Shown here: positions 61,074 through 64,000 of the stretch, piece by piece
Position numbering within the stretch: position 1 is the stretch's first letter
How the letters are laid out: the number at the start of each line of letters is the position of its first letter
Origin: Gemmatimonadaceae bacterium
GTDB lineage: Bacteria; Gemmatimonadota; Gemmatimonadetes; Gemmatimonadales; Gemmatimonadaceae
Direction: 5' to 3'
Length of the DNA stretch: 64,000 nucleotides
Assembly (NCBI GenBank): GCA_040882285.1
Contig: JBBEBQ010000005.1
Coordinates: 463,633 to 527,632 of the forward strand
Position numbers and translations under genes: made by a program
Notes under the pieces: generated by a model
Databases searched by the model: none
What the model was told of the DNA's origin: nothing
Seen by the model: the letters and a program-made list of their open reading frames with translations, nothing else

Positions 61074-62030
61074 ATGTTGTCGAGAACCCGCAGTGCGCGC
61101 CCTCGGGCGCGAGGTCGCTGGAGAGAAGTCGGCAGGCACACGAGCGCTATTCTGGCTGCGCTCGCCATCGCGGCAAGTACGCTGGCCCTGGCTTGCGGCG
61201 GGGACGCACTGGCGCCGATCGCAAACGATGAGATCAGCGCCGCCAAGAATCCCCCCGGTCTCGGGCCGCTCGACGCCCGCAACGTCGGCGCGTATCACAA
61301 CGCGTTCCTGGATTATGCCTATCCGCGGCTCCTCGATGCCGTGCGGCACGGCGCGGACCAGCGTAGAATCTGCAAAGTGATCGCTCAGGCCATGCGCGAT
61401 TTCGTGGTAGCGCGAAACATTCCGGCGGATCCCGCTTCGATCCGTGACGACGTTGCCGGAGGCAGATGCGCCGGCTTGCGCCACCGTAAGCCCGGCGCTC
61501 GTTTCTCGCTCGCCGGGGACGGCACGCCGATACCCGAGCTTGACGCGTTGATTTCGGAGATGGCATATGCGGTGGAATCCGGCGTCTCGCAGGCGGAGAT
61601 CGCGACCCTCTTCGAGCAGAAGGTGGCATACGCCAGGGCGAATTTTCCCGAGGCCGAAGCCGAAGTCGTGGTCGCCGCGGCATCGGTCGGGCTGAGCTCG
61701 GTCGAATACTGGGAAGCGAACTACTCCACGCAGGAGCAGGGGCTGCTCGACGCGATGTCGGCTGAGACGTACAACCGGATCGAGCTCGACGCCCCCCGGA
61801 TCCCGGATAGCGGGTCGTCGTTCTCACGAGACCTCATCGCTCCGCCGGGCACCAGGCTCGACGGTTCCTTCTGGTCGAAGGCCCGCAAGGTCGGCGTTTC
61901 CGACCTGGCTGGCGCAGTCAAAGGCGGTATCAAGGGATGGTCCGGCGGATGGCAGGGTATCGCGGCCGGCGCAGCCATCGAGGGCGGTGCCGCGTCCGCA
62001 GGGACCCTGATATCCATAGTTCTCCAGTGA
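61074..62030 (+). CDS. Hypothetical lipoprotein with Gly/Ala-rich C-terminus
   Basis: 318 residues. A basic N-terminus leads to a signal AILAALAIAASTLALAC, lipobox Cys about residue 41. The middle is helical (YHNAFLDYAYPRLLDAVRHG, ICKVIAQAMRDFVVARNIP, LISEMAYAVESGVSQAEIAT). The last 45 residues, from VSDLAGAVKGGIKGWSGGWQ onward, are Gly/Ala-rich and probably insert in a membrane. GAGGAGG stands close before the ATG. Family not recognised. A 76-residue membrane protein follows 19 bp later. Confidence 0.75.
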   Translation: MLSRTRSARPRARGRWREVGRHTSAILAALAIAASTLALACGGDALAPIANDEISAAKNPPGLGPLDARNVGAYHNAFLDYAYPRLLDAVRHGADQRRICKVIAQAMRDFVVARNIPADPASIRDDVAGGRCAGLRHRKPGARFSLAGDGTPIPELDALISEMAYAVESGVSQAEIATLFEQKVAYARANFPEAEAEVVVAAASVGLSSVEYWEANYSTQEQGLLDAMSAETYNRIELDAPRIPDSGSSFSRDLIAPPGTRLDGSFWSKARKVGVSDLAGAVKGGIKGWSGGWQGIAAGAAIEGGAASAGTLISIVLQ

Positions 62031-62049
62031 CCCAAACCTGAGGGTTCGT

Positions 62050-62280
62050 ATGACCAAGCGTGAGCAGCCTTTCAGTCTGGCGGTGCTGCAGGAGATCGTC
62101 ATACTTCTTTCGTTCGTCGGCTGGGGCACCCTGATCTGGCTGGCCGAAGGATCGGGCGCCGATTGGTGGCGCGGCGCCATTCCACAGGTGGGGTCCGCAT
62201 ATGTCATCCGGTTCATAGTGGAGGCCTGGTTGACGTACCGCGGGAAGCCACTGCTTCGGCTGGTGTACGACACTCCTTAG
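62050..62280 (+). CDS. Small two-helix membrane protein
   Basis: 76 residues. One clear membrane helix (IVILLSFVGWGTLIWLA) and a second amphipathic segment (AYVIRFIVEAWLTYRG). Composition and position directly after the lipoprotein gene suggest they are expressed together. I do not recognise it. A strong terminator follows. Confidence 0.65.
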   Translation: MTKREQPFSLAVLQEIVILLSFVGWGTLIWLAEGSGADWWRGAIPQVGSAYVIRFIVEAWLTYRGKPLLRLVYDTP

Positions 62281-62292
62281 CCCGGAAATGAG

Positions 62293-62320
62293 AAAAGCCC
62301 CGCCAAATGGCGGGGCTTTT
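62293..62320. terminator. Bidirectional intrinsic terminator
   Basis: AAAAGCCCCGCC-AAAT-GGCGGGGCTTTT: a 12-bp perfect stem with A and T tracts, between the small membrane protein gene and the convergent atpH. It can end both transcripts. Confidence 0.95.
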
Positions 62321-62343
62321 TGCATCCCGAGCGCGCCGACGCT

Positions 62344-62880
62344 CTACCGCAGCATCCGTCGCCGGAGAGTCGATAGCCGGCGCCGCACCGACCCGTCCAT
62401 GACCGTGTCGCCGATCCGCACGACCACCCCGCCGAGTATCGCGGGGTTCACGCTCATGTGGGGCACGACTTCCTTCCCCACGGCGCGTGACAGCTCGCGC
62501 GCGATGACGTTGTTCTCGTCGGCCGACGTTTTTTTCGCGACCGTTACGCGCGCGTGCACGCGACCGACGGACTCGTCCACCAGGTTGGCGTACTCGACCG
62601 CAATCTCCGGGATCAGCATCTGCCGCCGGTTGCGCAGCAGTGCCCGGAGAAACTCCAGGAACAGCTTCGGCACGCGGTCCTGCACGGCCTTGGTGATGAC
62701 CTCGTTTTTCTGCGCCGCGCTCACCCGCGGCGATTCCAGAAAGCGCCGCAGCGTGGTGTCCTGCTCGACCGCCGCGGCGAAGTCGCTGATCATCTTCGCC
62801 CAGCCGTCCAGATCCTTCGCCTTCCTCGCTAACGCGAGCAGCGCCTCGGCGTAGTTGCGCGCGATGCTGGAGTCGCGCAT
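62344..62880 (-). CDS. atpH: ATP synthase delta subunit
   Basis: Stalk subunit joining F1 to the b subunits. 178 residues. IARNYAEALLALARKAKDLD, RFLESPRVSAAQKNEVITKA, LFLEFLRALLRNRRQMLIPE, and the conserved C-terminal VNPAILGGVVVRIGDTVMDG. Length is typical. ATG overlaps the atpF stop (TGATG). It ends the F0 part of the operon at a terminator, so atpAGDC must be encoded elsewhere: the usual single atp operon is split here. Confidence 0.95.
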   Translation of the reverse strand: MRDSSIARNYAEALLALARKAKDLDGWAKMISDFAAAVEQDTTLRRFLESPRVSAAQKNEVITKAVQDRVPKLFLEFLRALLRNRRQMLIPEIAVEYANLVDESVGRVHARVTVAKKTSADENNVIARELSRAVGKEVVPHMSVNPAILGGVVVRIGDTVMDGSVRRRLSTLRRRMLR

Positions 62881-63464
62881 CAGCGGCTCGCGCGGTCCGG
62901 CTTGGACGCCGGGATCGAAGCCAGGAACGTCTCGACGATCTTCCGGTTGGCGTCGCTGTCCAGGTTGCGCTCGATCACCTTCTCGGCGCCCGAGATGGCG
63001 AGCTCCACCGCCTCGCGCCTGAGCTGCGCGATCGCGCGATCGCGCTCCGCCTCGATCTCCCGCCGCGCGCGCTCCAGCATTTCCTGCTGCTCGGCCTTGG
63101 TCTCCTCCAGCATGTGCGCGCGAACTTTCTCCCCCGCCGTCCGCGCCTCGGCGATGAACCGCTGAGCGTCGGCGCGCGCTTCCTCGATCTTCGCGCGGTG
63201 CTGCAACAGCAGCAGCGCCGCCTCATCGCGATCCCGCTTCGCCGCCTCGATGGCTTCCCGAAGCGCGGCCTCGCGCGCCTCGACCGCGGCGGTGATCGGC
63301 TTGAACGCGTACCTGGCGAGAACGATCCAGAGCGTGATGAAGATTACGAGCACCCAGAACATCACTCCAGTGTTCGCGGACATGAGACTCGTGCCTTCCG
63401 CGGGCTCGGCCGCGTATGCCGGAGCCGCGAGGAGAAGCAACGGGAGCGTCAGGATCTTGCGCAT
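62880..63464 (-). CDS. atpF: ATP synthase b subunit with signal-peptide-like N-terminus
   Basis: 194 residues from ATG at 63464. KILTLPLLLLAAPAYAAEPA looks like a cleavable signal ahead of the usual membrane helix VMFWVLVIFITLWIVLARYA. A long charged coiled coil (about 60-180) follows, rich in Glu, Arg and Ala, as expected for the peripheral stalk. An additional N-terminal hydrophobic segment on b occurs in several phyla. It overlaps atpH (TGATG); atpE precedes it by 54 bp. Confidence 0.93.
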   Translation of the reverse strand: MRKILTLPLLLLAAPAYAAEPAEGTSLMSANTGVMFWVLVIFITLWIVLARYAFKPITAAVEAREAALREAIEAAKRDRDEAALLLLQHRAKIEEARADAQRFIAEARTAGEKVRAHMLEETKAEQQEMLERARREIEAERDRAIAQLRREAVELAISGAEKVIERNLDSDANRKIVETFLASIPASKPDRASR

Positions 63465-63518
63465 GTCTCTACCCTGGTGACGTCGCACCGGGCCCGGGCC
63501 CGATACGACGCGAGGTTG

Positions 63519-63806
63519 TTAGGCGACGTACTTGGTCGCGATCATGAACGCCACGACGATCGCGAACAGGCCGGGCGCGTCGATGAGCGCCGCGAGAATG
63601 AGCGATCCCGTCTGAATCTTGCCGGCCATCTCCGGCTGTCTGGCCATGCCTTCCATGGCCTGGCCGCCCAGGCGGCCAATCCCGAGTCCTACGCCGATGA
63701 CGGCGAGTCCGGCGCCGATGCCGGCTCCGAGCTGCGCCCACGCGGCCGCGTAATTCGTGCCCGGCGCGGCGACCGCTTCCTGCAGAAGAAAGAGATCCAT
63801 TGTCAT
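63519..63806 (-). CDS. atpE: ATP synthase c subunit
   Basis: About 95 residues from the ATG at 63806 (another Met two codons later). A short hydrophobic N-terminus is followed by the two-helix hairpin: AQLGAGIGAGLAVIGVGLGI, the polar loop GRLGGQAMEGMARQPE, and the second helix with the ion-binding carboxylate in SLILAALIDAPGLFAIVVAF, here Asp where many c subunits have Glu. First visible gene of atpE-atpF-atpH; atpB would lie beyond the window. Confidence 0.94.
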   Translation of the reverse strand: MTMDLFLLQEAVAAPGTNYAAAWAQLGAGIGAGLAVIGVGLGIGRLGGQAMEGMARQPEMAGKIQTGSLILAALIDAPGLFAIVVAFMIATKYVA

Positions 63807-63946
63807 ACTCCACGTACGTAAGTGAGACTGCACGGCTCGCGCAGTAGTTCGCGCCGCTCGTCACCGGAGCCCGGGCTCCAACGAGCTTCACCAGCCACTC
63901 GGCCGGCTACGTCCAGCGCCGGTGAGCTAGGCCGGCACCTTGAAAC

Positions 63947-64000
63947 GGTGACTAGTGATTAGTGACTAGTGACTAGTGACTAGTGACTAGTGACTAGTGA
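63947..64000. repeat. Heptamer repeat array, GTGACTA family, cut by the window end
   Basis: Seven tandem heptamers GTGACTA (one GTGATTA) run to the last base. The first three units match the left arm of the element at 29423. A core and inverted arm probably lie outside the window. The 113 bp between it and the atpE gene show nothing I can support. Confidence 0.88.

Noticed and set aside
63947..64000. Possible CRISPR array or attachment site in the heptamer tracts
   Set aside because: Units are 7 bp with no spacers, occur at many sites, and have no integrase or cas gene nearby.

Overview
The window is 64 kb of gene-dense, high-GC bacterial chromosome with no rRNA or tRNA gene, no CRISPR array, no phage genes and no insertion sequence that I could recognise. 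Gene content fits a Gram-negative, respiring heterotroph, most likely Gemmatimonadota or a relative. That placement is inference. It rests on base composition, an outer-membrane barrel and several lipoproteins, a UbiD/UbiX/UbiA/MenG-type quinone cluster, an F0 b subunit with a signal-peptide-like N-terminus, and many S9/CHAT/L,D-transpeptidase-type proteins.

Layout. 1-8.4 kb: glmM-glmS (amino-sugar synthesis), metB-purD, then a DNA-repair group (DUF4918 uracil-DNA-glycosylase-like protein, MutM, a short UvrC-like GIY-YIG nuclease). 8.4-18 kb: small envelope proteins, a four-gene quinone operon, an ECF sigma factor with a probable zinc-finger anti-sigma factor, and a NifU-like/Mrp Fe-S pair. 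18-26.7 kb: guaB, an amino-acid permease and an NrnA-type phosphoesterase in one operon; then a murein group (M15 peptidase, L,D-transpeptidase, a catalytically degenerate L,D-transpeptidase paralogue, an SH3-like protein). 26.7-34 kb: gpmI, a barrel protein, a BON protein, a pterin synthase, dacB-moeA-methyltransferase and a DUF3267 zincin. 34-37.4 kb: the etfB-etfA-ETF:quinone oxidoreductase operon. 37.6-39.9 kb: a sulfur-scavenging operon behind what looks like a cysteine-responsive attenuator. 40-48 kb: serine hydrolase, tyrA, a rearranged etfB/acyl-CoA-dehydrogenase relic, a secreted TPR-CHAT protease with eight near-identical repeats, and an acyl-CoA dehydrogenase. 48-52.8 kb: a two-component system with a separate membrane protein, then a SprT-like protein, a metallophosphoesterase and a lipoprotein. 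53-57.8 kb: cstA, an S9 peptidase and ybdD. 57.8-64 kb: MFS transporter, sugar nucleotidyltransferase, cupin, a broken aarF gene, a lipoprotein and small membrane protein, and the F0 genes atpE-atpF-atpH.

Two observations stand out. First, a 30-codon ORF at 37645-37737 contains Met-Cys-Cys-Cys-Ile-Cys-Cys. Its ATG falls at the predicted transcription start, and a Rho-independent terminator follows. Beyond that lie an ATP-grasp ligase gene and an SfnG/SsuD-like flavin monooxygenase gene. This is the layout expected for ribosome-stalling control by cysteine supply. Second, nine intergenic sites carry tandem arrays of four unrelated sequences that all share a period of seven bases, most of them as inverted pairs around a core. 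They behave like a family of heptanucleotide repeat elements; one supplies a gene's stop codon.

Most genes sit in tight operons with ATGA, GTGA or TGATG overlaps. The clear signs of decay are the etfB/acyl-CoA-dehydrogenase chimera (42.5-43.0 kb), an aarF relic broken by a 19-bp tandem duplication (60.6-60.9 kb) and a response-regulator stub (3.15-3.26 kb). Coordinates of start codons are by eye and are flagged where uncertain.
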